Positions 35,220 through 44,443 of a DNA stretch of 64,000 nucleotides are shown here, piece after piece. This DNA comes from Verrucomicrobiota bacterium (GTDB lineage: Bacteria > Verrucomicrobiota > Verrucomicrobiia > Opitutales > UBA2995): NCBI GenBank assembly GCA_027622555.1, contig JAQBYJ010000006.1:35184-99183 (forward strand). Reading direction: 5' to 3'. The translations under genes were made by a program, and so were the position numbers. Position 1 is the first letter of the stretch. Each line of letters opens with the position of its first letter. Below the pieces are notes generated by a model. That model was not told the DNA's origin. It made no database searches and saw nothing but the letters and a program-made list of their open reading frames with translations.

Positions 35220-37313
35220 ATGAATATCACAGAAGCTCCCGTCGAGGGAGTTAAGTCAGTATCGATTCCCTCTCTACCTGCACCCACTGTTCGTGGAGAA
35301 AAATTATTCATTTTATTGGATAAAGCATGGGCTTGGCTGGACGGAGTTTTGAAGAATTTATGTCCGCCCGAACTGAACCCTCTGGCTCAATCCGGACGAG
35401 CCGCCAACTTTGCGTTGATACAGGCAGTCGTCAGTGGCGTGTTAATGTTAATTTGGTACTCACCGAGCGTTCAATTCGCCTATTCGTCGATGGAGGCCAT
35501 CCAGGGTAACACACTGGGCGGGATCGTTCGAACGGCGCACCGCTACAGCTCGGACATCCTCATGTTACTTTTGTTTGTGCACGCAGGTCGTATGTTGTGT
35601 GCGCGAAAATTTTCCGGTGCACGTTGGTTGCCCTGGGTATCAGGAATCTTCCTCATCGCGCTCATCTGGTTTATAGGATGGACGGGATACTGGTTGGTGT
35701 GGGATCAACCCGCACAACAGGTAGCGGTTACATCGATTAATCTGTTAGATACCCTACCCATCTTTGGTGAACCCCTTGGCCGGAGTTTTTTAGCCAATCG
35801 ATTTGTTCCCAGTCTGCTGTTCTTCGTCATTTTTTTCCTGCATATGCTACTGCCCCTCGGAATCGCAGTAGGCCTGGTTGTACATCTCCTCCGCTTGAGT
35901 CGCGTGAAATTGCTGCCCGATTGGCGGCTTGGGGTTGCAATGACCATTGGACTTTTACTGGCCGCTATCCTGATTCCTGCACCGCTCGATCAGGCAGCCG
36001 ACATGGCGGTAAAAGCTGAAGGCTTCACCGTTGACGCCTGGTACATGACACCACTGGCGCTCGGACTTCGCTTTCAGCAAAGCGGACTCTGGCTGGCGAT
36101 ATTTGGCACCCTGGCGATTTGTGTGGCCATTCCCTGGATCCTGGGACGAAGAAAAAGACCGGAGACCTATCAAGCGGTAGTGGACGTTCCCCGATGCCAT
36201 TCCTGTTCACAGTGCATAAACGACTGTCCGTTTGAAGCGATCACACTGGTTCCGCGCACCGATGGGAAACGCTTTCCTTCCCAAGCCTTCGTCGATCCGA
36301 CAAAGTGCGTTGGCTGCGGCGTTTGCAATGGTTCCTGCGACTCGGCTGGAATTGGTCTGTCCTGGTTTAACAACCTCGTTGAGGAAGACCGGATTCTAAA
36401 AACCTTCAACAAGTCTATAGACGAAGGAGGTTCGTCCTGGATCGCGTTTGTTGCAGGAGACCTCGAAGGTGGAATGGCCCATTTGAACAAAGACCGCTGG
36501 ATGAAGCGGCTTTCCGGGTACCAAGTGGAAGTGGTTCCAACAGCATCGTGGGTAAGGGCCAATTTTGTGGAACAACTTCTTAACAGGAATGCAAAAGGGG
36601 TACTCATCATCCGCGATTCCCGGCAGGAGGCCATTGCCCGGGATGGCAATCAATGGGTGAGCGATCGATTAGAACAAATCCGGGGGCCGGCGTTTCGTCC
36701 AGACCGGGCTGGAGGAAACACAAATTGGAAAGTGTTAGACTACGACGCTTCCAACAACGATTCCTTCACGGACGAAGTTAACAGCTTCATATCGAATTCA
36801 CCTTCCCCATCCAGGAACAAAAGAAAACCGGGAGTGATTAAAATGGCCGCCGCTGCCTTGATTCTCAGCGTTGGATTGGGCGCTGCTGCGATCGCGCCGA
36901 GTCACCTTTCGGTAACCAATCCCGCGTCTTCAGAACCAGAGATCGTCTTCATCTTCAAAACGTTTGGAGATCTCGTAACCGCAGAGGAAGATTCAACCAT
37001 CGAAGACTTATCAAAACCCATACATATGCGAGGTCGTTCGACTGATAAACCACACCGTTCTCCAGTAACTTTAAAAATCGGAGTCGACGGGCAACTGGAA
37101 GAATTAACGTATGGCGCAAGAGGTGTCTCCAGCGATGGCCCGGCCTTGGGCGAATGGCGGAAGACGGTCGAGGAAGGCTCGCATACCATTCAAATCGAAA
37201 TCAAGACAGGAGCGGAAACTGAGCCGGTATTCTGGACCGGAACCTTCGCCGCGGTATCTCGGCGGTTACACGTAATCTCCTACGATAATAAAGACGGATT
37301 TCGGATCGAATAA
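35220..37313 (+). CDS. Cytochrome b / 2[4Fe-4S] ferredoxin / MvhD-like fusion protein
   Basis: A 697-residue multidomain protein. A cytochrome b N-terminal-type core (about residues 60-300) has two His pairs spaced 14 apart, H107/H121 and H208/H222, for two b hemes. Two ferredoxin clusters follow: C326, C329, C332, C336 and C363, C366, C369, C373. Residues 390-530 resemble the MvhD (hydrogenase delta) domain but lack its cysteines. A further membrane helix at about 540-560 anchors a C-terminal domain of about 135 residues that I do not recognise. It probably moves electrons between quinones and iron-sulfur partners. It starts 8 bases after the SCO gene. Confidence 0.8.
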   Translation: MNITEAPVEGVKSVSIPSLPAPTVRGEKLFILLDKAWAWLDGVLKNLCPPELNPLAQSGRAANFALIQAVVSGVLMLIWYSPSVQFAYSSMEAIQGNTLGGIVRTAHRYSSDILMLLLFVHAGRMLCARKFSGARWLPWVSGIFLIALIWFIGWTGYWLVWDQPAQQVAVTSINLLDTLPIFGEPLGRSFLANRFVPSLLFFVIFFLHMLLPLGIAVGLVVHLLRLSRVKLLPDWRLGVAMTIGLLLAAILIPAPLDQAADMAVKAEGFTVDAWYMTPLALGLRFQQSGLWLAIFGTLAICVAIPWILGRRKRPETYQAVVDVPRCHSCSQCINDCPFEAITLVPRTDGKRFPSQAFVDPTKCVGCGVCNGSCDSAGIGLSWFNNLVEEDRILKTFNKSIDEGGSSWIAFVAGDLEGGMAHLNKDRWMKRLSGYQVEVVPTASWVRANFVEQLLNRNAKGVLIIRDSRQEAIARDGNQWVSDRLEQIRGPAFRPDRAGGNTNWKVLDYDASNNDSFTDEVNSFISNSPSPSRNKRKPGVIKMAAAALILSVGLGAAAIAPSHLSVTNPASSEPEIVFIFKTFGDLVTAEEDSTIEDLSKPIHMRGRSTDKPHRSPVTLKIGVDGQLEELTYGARGVSSDGPALGEWRKTVEEGSHTIQIEIKTGAETEPVFWTGTFAAVSRRLHVISYDNKDGFRIE

Positions 37314-37316
37314 ACG

Positions 37317-38033
37317 TCAACTCTCCAGATAAGCATGCAACCCTTCAAACTGGAGTAACTCAATCTGTGAACCATCAATCCTTATGAGCGCCTCATTTCG
37401 AAATTTCGCAAAGGTTCGGGAAAGCGTTTCACTCGTTACGCCTAACTGACCCGCCAACACCTTTTTTGGAACAGGCAACCTAAATTTTACAGGTTTCCCA
37501 TGGACAGGCTCAGGGGCTTGTTTAAGGAGCCAGTCCGCCAGACGGTATTCGATCTGTCGGCCTTTTATGTCCTGAATACTTTGCACGAGGTGTTTCAAGT
37601 GCAAACTCATGGAAGCGATCATTTGAAGGGACAATTGCGGCTTTTGTAGGATCAACTCCCGGAACCTGTTCTTCTTCACCAGAATCACTTGCGATGGCTC
37701 CAAAGCTACAGCATCTGCAGGATAAGTTTCCGTGGTTGCCATTGTTACCTCGGCAAAGGTATCGGGTGGATTAAAAATACAAATAATCTGTTCCCTACCA
37801 TCGGGGGTGATTCGATAAACATTAATAGCACCAGACTGAACGATATAAAAGCCCTCGGAGTTTTGACCCTCGCGGAACAACACTTCTCCCTTCTGCAAGT
37901 TCTTCGTAACACAGCACTCCACAACCGAAGCCATGTCCTCGGATGGTAGGTTGGCAAACAGATGCGTCTGCCTGAGAATGGCTGCTATAGCTGTTTGGCG
38001 AAGCGACAACATGGTGCAGGAGGAATCGGACAT
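37317..38033 (-). CDS. Crp/Fnr family regulator, DNR-like
   Basis: A 238-residue protein with an N-terminal cyclic-nucleotide-binding-type sensor domain (about 20-140) and a C-terminal winged helix. The recognition helix reads S-E-T-L-S-R-T-F, giving the E-x-x-S-R combination known to read TTGAT half-sites. The Cys cluster that holds the 4Fe-4S centre in FNR is absent, so it resembles DNR-type NO sensors more than FNR. A perfect TTGAT-N4-ATCAA box lies upstream (38056-38069). If transcription starts 41 bases from that box, the internal ATG at 38012 would be the true start. It converges on the cytochrome b fusion gene. Confidence 0.85.
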   Translation of the reverse strand: MSDSSCTMLSLRQTAIAAILRQTHLFANLPSEDMASVVECCVTKNLQKGEVLFREGQNSEGFYIVQSGAINVYRITPDGREQIICIFNPPDTFAEVTMATTETYPADAVALEPSQVILVKKNRFRELILQKPQLSLQMIASMSLHLKHLVQSIQDIKGRQIEYRLADWLLKQAPEPVHGKPVKFRLPVPKKVLAGQLGVTSETLSRTFAKFRNEALIRIDGSQIELLQFEGLHAYLES

Positions 38034-38055
38034 TTAAAGATTGTAGGCAAAGCGT

Positions 38056-38103
38056 TTGATCTGAATCAAGGAAAGTATTTGGATACTATTATAATATCAC
38101 ACC
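38056..38103 (+). promoter_or_regulatory. FNR/DNR-dependent promoter of the DUF2249 gene
   Basis: The perfect box TTGATCTGAATCAA (38056-38069) is followed by a perfect -10 element TATAAT at 38090-38095. The expected start site is 38102-38104, exactly at the DUF2249 ATG (38104), which is 41.5 bases from the box centre. This is ideal class II FNR geometry and predicts a leaderless transcript. The same box could act on the divergent regulator gene. Confidence 0.8.
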
Positions 38104-38349
38104 ATGGATACTCCGGAACCTCTGACTGTTGACGTGCGCCCACTTTGCGAAAGGGGGGAAGCTCCCATTGGAACTATTTTAGATGCAGTCGACCAATTAA
38201 TGAAAAACCAGAAGTTAATACTGATCGCTCCTTTCGAACCGCTACCTCTTTACGGATTATTGGCACTACGTGGATTCACCCATACATGTCGCCTACGAGA
38301 CGATGATTGTTGGGAAATTACATTTATTAGCGGCAAGGCAATGATCTAG
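38104..38349 (+). CDS. DUF2249 protein
   Basis: An 81-residue complete DUF2249 domain: V-D-V-R-P-L-C-E-R-G-E-A-P at the N-terminus, I-L-D-A-V in the middle, A-P-F-E-P-x-P-L-Y and R-G-F-T-H near residue 43-60, and W-E-I-T-F at the end. DUF2249 proteins occur frequently in denitrification and NO-response gene clusters; the activity is unknown. Expression from an FNR/DNR promoter fits that role. Confidence 0.85.
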   Translation: MDTPEPLTVDVRPLCERGEAPIGTILDAVDQLMKNQKLILIAPFEPLPLYGLLALRGFTHTCRLRDDDCWEITFISGKAMI

Positions 38350-38424
38350 ATCTCGACAAAAAAACGAGTCCACAAAGTAGGTCAATGCTTCAGTGACCTC
38401 ATGTAAGAGCTGCAGTGGTTCCTA

Positions 38425-38856
38425 CTAAAGATCCAGATTTTGATAAATCTTCACGGCACATTTAACAGTAATGAAGGTGTAAATCAAAACGCGCCATCGC
38501 CTCCAGCTCGGCGCGTACTTCTTGATCCATTCATCGGTAATACGACTGCTGTCGTAATCGCCTTGTTCAGCACGGATCCAGCACTCCTTCAAGATTTCTT
38601 CCTTTTGGTGGATCATTTCAGAAGCATGGTCCAGGGTACCATTTGTTAGAAGCAGTTCCAGGAGCGCACAAGCCAGGAGATCATCATTCGCCTCTGGGCC
38701 TAGCACCAATTTTATCTTTTCCTGCTGTACTTCGATAAATTTTTCTACCAAGGGCACATACTCATCCAGCTTTTCTTTCTTCCAACGAACCTCCAATACA
38801 AGCAGTTCAATTGGTTTAAAGGAAAAGCTTTTGCATTCCTTTTCTTCGTTTTCCAT
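38425..38856 (-). CDS. Hypothetical protein
   Basis: A 143-residue protein that I do not recognise. It is predicted to be mostly helical, rich in Lys and Glu, with a C-terminal W-I-K-K-Y-A-P-S-W-R-R-W-R segment and no signal peptide. The region after that could be a short amphipathic or membrane helix (V-L-I-Y-T-F-I-T-V). It has its own spacing from both neighbours, so no partner can be named. Confidence 0.55.
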   Translation of the reverse strand: MENEEKECKSFSFKPIELLVLEVRWKKEKLDEYVPLVEKFIEVQQEKIKLVLGPEANDDLLACALLELLLTNGTLDHASEMIHQKEEILKECWIRAEQGDYDSSRITDEWIKKYAPSWRRWRVLIYTFITVKCAVKIYQNLDL

Positions 38857-38927
38857 CAGCAGCCTATTTCAAGTTTGGAACGGAAATTATTTCTAATAAG
38901 AAAACCGGGTCAAGCTGAAGCTGCTGG

Positions 38928-40250
38928 TTAACTATTTTCCAATGGGTGAAGTCGTCCTACGAGGTCGGATGATTGAGGTACGCCGTAATTAAAGTTCACG
39001 GCGATTTCGGGCAGGGCATCGATTTCCAAGCGAAAGTGGCGTATCAGATTAGCCATAACGATCGGCTCATGGATGCGGGCCAAATTCATTCCCAAACAGA
39101 TGTGCGTGCTACCACCGAAGGTTCCATGTGCTTTTTTGGGGTAATCATTTTTTAACCATCGTCTAGGATTGAAACTAAACGGGTCTTCGTAAATATCTTC
39201 GATGAAATGCGTCAATGTATGCAGGTGAAGAATCCGGGTTCCCGCAGGAATTTCGTAACCTTTAAATTCGAGGGGTTCCGCCGACAACCTGGGGTGAACA
39301 GGAGCTGCAGGAAATATGCGCTCCATTTCCATAATCGTAGCTTTCAGTTTTGGAAATAAATCCATACCTCGAAGTAACTGCTCAGGTTGGTAGTCCTTAA
39401 CTTCCTCTTGCAACTCAGCATACCAGGAAGGCATTTCCAACAGGTAGCGTAATCCGCAATTGATGGTCCGAGCCGTATTTCCTGTTCCAGCCATTAATAA
39501 AAGATAGGCCTCCGGAATTAATTCCTCGATCGAAGGTGGATTTCCCCTGTCATCTCTCTGGTCAATAATGGTCTGAAAATTGTCTTCTTCACGGTGACCG
39601 TTCAACCGTCCCTCAACCACGGTGCGCAGGTAGTTAAACACGATAGCCTTCAAGTCATGGTATGGAGAATTATCATAGTGCGCTTTACGACATTCCGGTG
39701 TCATGGCCACTCCGGGTAAAAACAGCTCTTCAAATTCAATAAACGAACGCCGCTCCTCCGGAATCAGAGGCGTCATAAGAACCGATTTTGAATTCGCTTC
39801 CGTTAAGGCCTCCATCATGAGTTCCATCAAGGTCCACGTCTCTCCACTCTGATCCGTAAGAAATTGTTTAACCACGCGGTCTATCGTTGGAATTTGGCGA
39901 CCCAGGAGGCTCATAGCAAAACCCGGTTTGAGAGCTTTGCGCTTAGCGCGGTGCACGGGTCCATCCAACTGGGTAACATGAGTCGGACCCATAACCTCCC
40001 GAAAAGCCTTCATCGGATCAGAATAATTCCAACGATCCGGATGCCCCCATGCCCACTCATTTGCATCGAGTCCCCCTACACAGGCCCACTCCTCGCCACG
40101 ATAATGCACACGGTATATCGGACCCAGTTTCGCGTAAGCCGTAAGGTGATCGAACTGTTCCAGTTCTGCAGGTTGTTCGCTCGCAGGCAAGTTGAGTGAA
40201 TCGTAATGTGGAATGGAATCGAAACCTGACATAACTCTAACAAAGCACAT
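38928..40250 (-). CDS. Cytochrome P450
   Basis: A 440-residue soluble bacterial P450. The heme-binding loop is F-G-G-S-T-H-I-C-L-G (Cys near residue 389), the ExxR motif is E-M-E-R, and the oxygen-activating I-helix is A-G-T-G-N-T-A-R-T. Such enzymes hydroxylate small hydrophobic molecules with electrons from a ferredoxin; no redox partner gene is adjacent. The ATG at 40250 was chosen for its GAGGA ribosome-binding site 5 bases upstream. It is distinct from the second P450 at 52897-54252. Confidence 0.92.
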   Translation of the reverse strand: MCFVRVMSGFDSIPHYDSLNLPASEQPAELEQFDHLTAYAKLGPIYRVHYRGEEWACVGGLDANEWAWGHPDRWNYSDPMKAFREVMGPTHVTQLDGPVHRAKRKALKPGFAMSLLGRQIPTIDRVVKQFLTDQSGETWTLMELMMEALTEANSKSVLMTPLIPEERRSFIEFEELFLPGVAMTPECRKAHYDNSPYHDLKAIVFNYLRTVVEGRLNGHREEDNFQTIIDQRDDRGNPPSIEELIPEAYLLLMAGTGNTARTINCGLRYLLEMPSWYAELQEEVKDYQPEQLLRGMDLFPKLKATIMEMERIFPAAPVHPRLSAEPLEFKGYEIPAGTRILHLHTLTHFIEDIYEDPFSFNPRRWLKNDYPKKAHGTFGGSTHICLGMNLARIHEPIVMANLIRHFRLEIDALPEIAVNFNYGVPQSSDLVGRLHPLENS

Positions 40251-40291
40251 AGAGTTCCTCAGTCCGAGATTTATTCGCCAGGATTGAGTAC

Positions 40292-40325
40292 AAAAAAAGA
40301 CACCCGAACGATCTGCCCGAGTGCC
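40292..40325 (-). terminator. Rho-independent terminator downstream of EF-G
   Basis: Read on the minus strand, GGCACTCG (40325-40318) pairs with CGGGTGTC (40306-40299) using two G-U wobbles, followed by seven T. It lies 22 bases past the stop codon of the EF-G gene. Confidence 0.75.
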
Positions 40326-40346
40326 TTTGAAATGAATGAAGTAGTT

Positions 40347-42434
40347 CTACTTCTTTTTGGCGTTTCTTGCAACCGTTTCAGCGATAATCAATTCCGAGAT
40401 GTTTCGCGGACATGGATGATAGTGAGAGAATTCCATTGAATATTGTCCACGGCCCGAAGTCATGCTTCGAAGATCTCCAATGTAACCAAACATATCACTT
40501 AAAGGCGCATCCGCTTTAACACGAATACCGGTAGGCGTTGAATCCTGTGACTTGATCATACCACGGCGGCGGTTCAAATCACCGATCACATCCCCGACGT
40601 TGTCGTCAGGACAAAAGACATCGATCTTCATGATTGGCTCAAGGATCTGAGGACCTGCCTTCGGCAGCGTTTGGCGATATGCAGAACGAGCAGCGATTTC
40701 GAAAGCCATTGCAGAGGAGTCGACCGCATGGAAAGCCCCATCAACGAGAGTAACTTTCACGTCCACGCAGGGATATTCAGCAAGAACACCCTTAACCATT
40801 GAGGTCCTGAACCCTTTATCAATAGCAGGCCAGTATTCCTTCGGAACGTTTCCGCCCACCACCTTGGATTCAAAAACAAATCCTTCACCCGTTTCACCAG
40901 GCTCAACAATGTAGTCGATACGGCCAAACTGACCAGAACCACCTGACTGCTTTTTGTGGGTGTAGGAATCTTCAATGCGTTGGGTAATGGATTCGCGGTA
41001 CGCGACCTGTGGTTTACCCACAATTACTTGAACTCCGTGGGTACGTTTGAGGATATCAACCTTAATATCGAGGTGAAGCTCACCCATTCCTTTAAGAATA
41101 GTCTCACCACTGTCTTCATCTGTCTCAACGCGGAATGATGGATCTTCCTGAACCATTTTACCAATGGCCACACCCATTTTTTCGGCATTGAGCTTATCCA
41201 CAGGCGCAACAGCGATTGAAATAACCGGATCTGGGAAGACCATCGGTTCAAGGGTTGCAGGGTTATTTTGATCAGCGAGCGTATGACCGGTTTGAACACT
41301 CTTGATTCCAAGAAGTGCAACAATATCGCCGGCTTGCGCAGAATCGACTTCGAGACGATTGTCCGCATGCATCTCAACGATACGTCCGATACGTTCACTT
41401 TTACCCGTAAAGGTATTAATAACAGACAAGCCTTTCGCTATTTTACCGGAGTATAAGCGCACAAAGGTCAAAGCACCGTATTTGTCGTCCATGATTTTGA
41501 ACACCAACATACGAAGCGGCTTTTCTGGATCTACGATCGCAAATTTTCCACTGGGATTACCTTCAAGATCCATTTCTTCCTGAGGCTTTACTTCAGTCGG
41601 GTTGGGGAGGTAATCGACAACCGCATCCAAAACCAATTGCACGCCCTTGTTCTTGAAAGAAGAACCACAGTAAGCAGGGAAGAAATCCAGATTGATTGTG
41701 CCTTTGCGAATACACCGTTTAAGAGTGGCTATGTCGGGCGTTTCACCTCCGAGATAAGATTCCATGACGTCGTCATCTTGATCTACTACCATTTCAACCA
41801 GCTTTTCGAAATACTCATCGGTTATCTCAACCAAATCGGCTGGAACATCTGTTATGGTGAAATTCATGGGATCTCCGGTTTCGTCCCAAATATAAGCCTT
41901 TTTGGTAAGCACGTCCACCATCCCTACGAAGTCGTTTTCAGTGCCGATAGGTATAGTCATGACCAGAGGCTTTGCAGCCAACACGGTCTCCACTTGTTTA
42001 ATAACACGGAAGAAATCGGCACCAACACGGTCCATCTTGTTGACATAAATAATACGCGCAACTTCGGACTCAGTGGCATAACGCCAATTGGTTTCAGACT
42101 GTGGCTCAACACCTCCAGATCCACAAAATACTCCTACACCTCCATCAAGTACCTTCAGGGAACGATACACTTCAATGGTGAAATCCACGTGACCAGGAGT
42201 ATCGATAATGTTGAACCGATGATCCTTCCAGTAACAAGTCGTGGCAGCCGATTGGATAGTAATGCCCCGCTCCTGCTCCTGCGCCATAAAGTCAGTGGTA
42301 GCCGCACCGTCATGCACTTCACCCATCTTGTGAATTTTGCCCGTAAGCTTTAAAATACGCTCAGTTGTAGTGGTCTTGCCCGCGTCTACGTGAGCAAATA
42401 TGCCTATATTTCTGTATTTGGATAGATCTGCCAT
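40347..42434 (-). CDS. Elongation factor G, EF-G2 type
   Basis: A 695-residue translational GTPase with all G motifs: [17 protein letters not shown] and N-K-M-D-R, then domains II to V. The N-terminus ([14 protein letters not shown]) and [12 protein letters not shown] match the second EF-G found in Vibrio and relatives more than the str-operon FusA. The gene is solitary, without rpsL, rpsG or tuf, and has its own terminator. It may be a specialised translocation or recycling factor. A main fusA elsewhere in the genome is expected. Confidence 0.88.
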   Translation of the reverse strand: MADLSKYRNIGIFAHVDAGKTTTTERILKLTGKIHKMGEVHDGAATTDFMAQEQERGITIQSAATTCYWKDHRFNIIDTPGHVDFTIEVYRSLKVLDGGVGVFCGSGGVEPQSETNWRYATESEVARIIYVNKMDRVGADFFRVIKQVETVLAAKPLVMTIPIGTENDFVGMVDVLTKKAYIWDETGDPMNFTITDVPADLVEITDEYFEKLVEMVVDQDDDVMESYLGGETPDIATLKRCIRKGTINLDFFPAYCGSSFKNKGVQLVLDAVVDYLPNPTEVKPQEEMDLEGNPSGKFAIVDPEKPLRMLVFKIMDDKYGALTFVRLYSGKIAKGLSVINTFTGKSERIGRIVEMHADNRLEVDSAQAGDIVALLGIKSVQTGHTLADQNNPATLEPMVFPDPVISIAVAPVDKLNAEKMGVAIGKMVQEDPSFRVETDEDSGETILKGMGELHLDIKVDILKRTHGVQVIVGKPQVAYRESITQRIEDSYTHKKQSGGSGQFGRIDYIVEPGETGEGFVFESKVVGGNVPKEYWPAIDKGFRTSMVKGVLAEYPCVDVKVTLVDGAFHAVDSSAMAFEIAARSAYRQTLPKAGPQILEPIMKIDVFCPDDNVGDVIGDLNRRRGMIKSQDSTPTGIRVKADAPLSDMFGYIGDLRSMTSGRGQYSMEFSHYHPCPRNISELIIAETVARNAKKK

Positions 42435-42629
42435 AATTCGGTCCTCTTTTGTTGGCCAATTCAGGAAAAGGAGAAAGGGCTAAGGCAATAATTCCTTTTG
42501 GCAATACCAGAATGTACAATCTTCTTGCCGCCAACAGGCAAGGGATCTTCACCGTAATTGGCGAAAGATCACCCAAAGCCATCTTTTAGCAGGCTTGCTA
42601 GGATCTCGGGCATTCCTAAATTTGCCAAG

Positions 42630-44411
42630 ATGGATTGGGACTTAACTAGCTATTTTTCAGAATTCAACGCACCGGACTACAACGGATTTAAAGCGGCACT
42701 GGTTGCCGACTTGAAACGATTGTCTTCAGATTTGGATAGGCTGAAGGAAATAACAAGTGACAACAGGTCACATTGGGCTGAATGGATAAGTCAGTTAGAG
42801 AATTTGGAGTGCCGGTATGAGCACTTGGGTAGTTACCTCAGTTGCTTAAATGCGGCCGATGCGACTGAAGAAGCTTATCAGAAGGAAGAAGCATGGCACC
42901 AGGAGAACTCGGCAGGACTAAGCACTATCAAAGCGCGCTTCAACGGAGCCTTAGGCCGAGCAAGTGAGACAGTATTTAATACGCTTGTAAACGACCCTGC
43001 CTTGGTGGACGCGGGATTTTTGCTTCAAGAGAAGCGTAACCTGGCCAAATTTCAAATGGACGATTCTTCCGAAGAACTTGCCTCGGAGCTGAACATAAAT
43101 GGCATCAGCGCATGGAGCCGTCTCTACGATACCCTGTCCGGGCAGCTGAAGTTTGATTACACAGATCCTAATGGCGAAAACCAAAGGGTCTCAATGTCGG
43201 CACGCGTTTCTTTGATGTCTGGCCCCAACCGGGATGTTCGCGCATCTGCGTTTCACGGATCGAACAAAGCCTGGGCTGATCATGCAGCCACTTGCAACGC
43301 TGCCCTCAATTCACTAGCCGGTACCCGCCATTCGTTGGACAGAAGGCGCGGCTGCGATCATTTCCTGAATGAAGCCTGTTCCCAAGCTCGGGTAGAACAA
43401 GCAACTCTGGACGCCTTGTTTCAAGCGATTGATGATACAGTGAGTTTGCCACGGGAGATTCTCCAGTTTCGCACCCAAAAGATGGGACTCAAAAAAGCGG
43501 CCTACTACGACCTTTACGCACCCCTTGAATTACCGCACCAAGGTCCTATCTCCTGGGAATCCGGAACGGCCCTGGTTCAAGAATCATTTGACAAAGCTTA
43601 TCCGGCCTTGGGTGTGTTCAACCGGGAGATCCTCGAAAAACGCTGGATCGATTATCAGCCTAGAGACGGCAAACGTCCCGGTGGATTTTGTACCGGAAGT
43701 CAGCTTTCGCACGAATCGCGAATATTTATGACCTTCAAAGATACAATGACCGCGGTGACGACTTATGCTCACGAGGTAGGTCACGCCTGGCACGCACGGG
43801 TTATGATGAATCAAAGACCCTACGCTTCACAATACCCGATGACCTTGGCGGAATCGGCATCTACCTTCGCTGAGTTGCTGCTGTCGGATGGGGTCATTTC
43901 AAGTCCGGACTTTTCTGATGCACAAAAACTTACGCTTCTGGATTCCGACGCAGTCCGAATCATTGCGTTTCTTTTGGATATCCCGGTCCGTTACCGTTGG
44001 GAAAAACGCTTTTACGAAGAACGACGGGAGGGTATCGTTTCGGTCAGTCGCATGAAGGAGCTCATGGAGGAAGAACAACAAAAACAATTTGGCGAAACGC
44101 TGGCGACTGATGGACTCGACCCCTATTTTTGGTGCTCGAAACTACACTTCTATATCGACGACCTACGTTTTTATAATTTTCCCTACACATTCGGGTACTT
44201 GTTGAGCGTTTCTTTGTTTGCCCGCTTTAAGGCCGAGGGAGCAGGTTTCCTTGGCGACTACGAAACCTTTCTCGAAAAATCCGGATCCATGTCGTGTGAA
44301 CAAGTGGTTCGTGAAACATTGGGAGAAGACATTCAGGATCCTGCCTTTTGGATTCGTGCGATAAAAAGCCTCAATGAACCGTTTACAAAATTACAAGCCC
44401 TCCTAAACTAA
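42630..44411 (+). CDS. M3 family oligoendopeptidase (PepF-like)
   Basis: A 593-residue cytosolic zinc peptidase. The catalytic motif is H-E-V-G-H-A-W-H (H-E-x-x-H near residue 396), followed by the E-S-A-S-T-F-A-E segment that supplies the third zinc ligand. The ATG at 42630 was preferred over an upstream TTG. Oligoendopeptidase F enzymes degrade short peptides after protein turnover or signal-peptide release. It is divergent from EF-G. Confidence 0.9.
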   Translation: MDWDLTSYFSEFNAPDYNGFKAALVADLKRLSSDLDRLKEITSDNRSHWAEWISQLENLECRYEHLGSYLSCLNAADATEEAYQKEEAWHQENSAGLSTIKARFNGALGRASETVFNTLVNDPALVDAGFLLQEKRNLAKFQMDDSSEELASELNINGISAWSRLYDTLSGQLKFDYTDPNGENQRVSMSARVSLMSGPNRDVRASAFHGSNKAWADHAATCNAALNSLAGTRHSLDRRRGCDHFLNEACSQARVEQATLDALFQAIDDTVSLPREILQFRTQKMGLKKAAYYDLYAPLELPHQGPISWESGTALVQESFDKAYPALGVFNREILEKRWIDYQPRDGKRPGGFCTGSQLSHESRIFMTFKDTMTAVTTYAHEVGHAWHARVMMNQRPYASQYPMTLAESASTFAELLLSDGVISSPDFSDAQKLTLLDSDAVRIIAFLLDIPVRYRWEKRFYEERREGIVSVSRMKELMEEEQQKQFGETLATDGLDPYFWCSKLHFYIDDLRFYNFPYTFGYLLSVSLFARFKAEGAGFLGDYETFLEKSGSMSCEQVVRETLGEDIQDPAFWIRAIKSLNEPFTKLQALLN

Positions 44412-44443
44412 CGCCTAATTTTTACTCATTGCCTTTAACTATT

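Noticed and set aside
42558..42629. TTG start for the M3 peptidase 24 codons upstream
   Set aside because: The upstream residues are not family-like, and an ATG at 42630 begins at the usual position.
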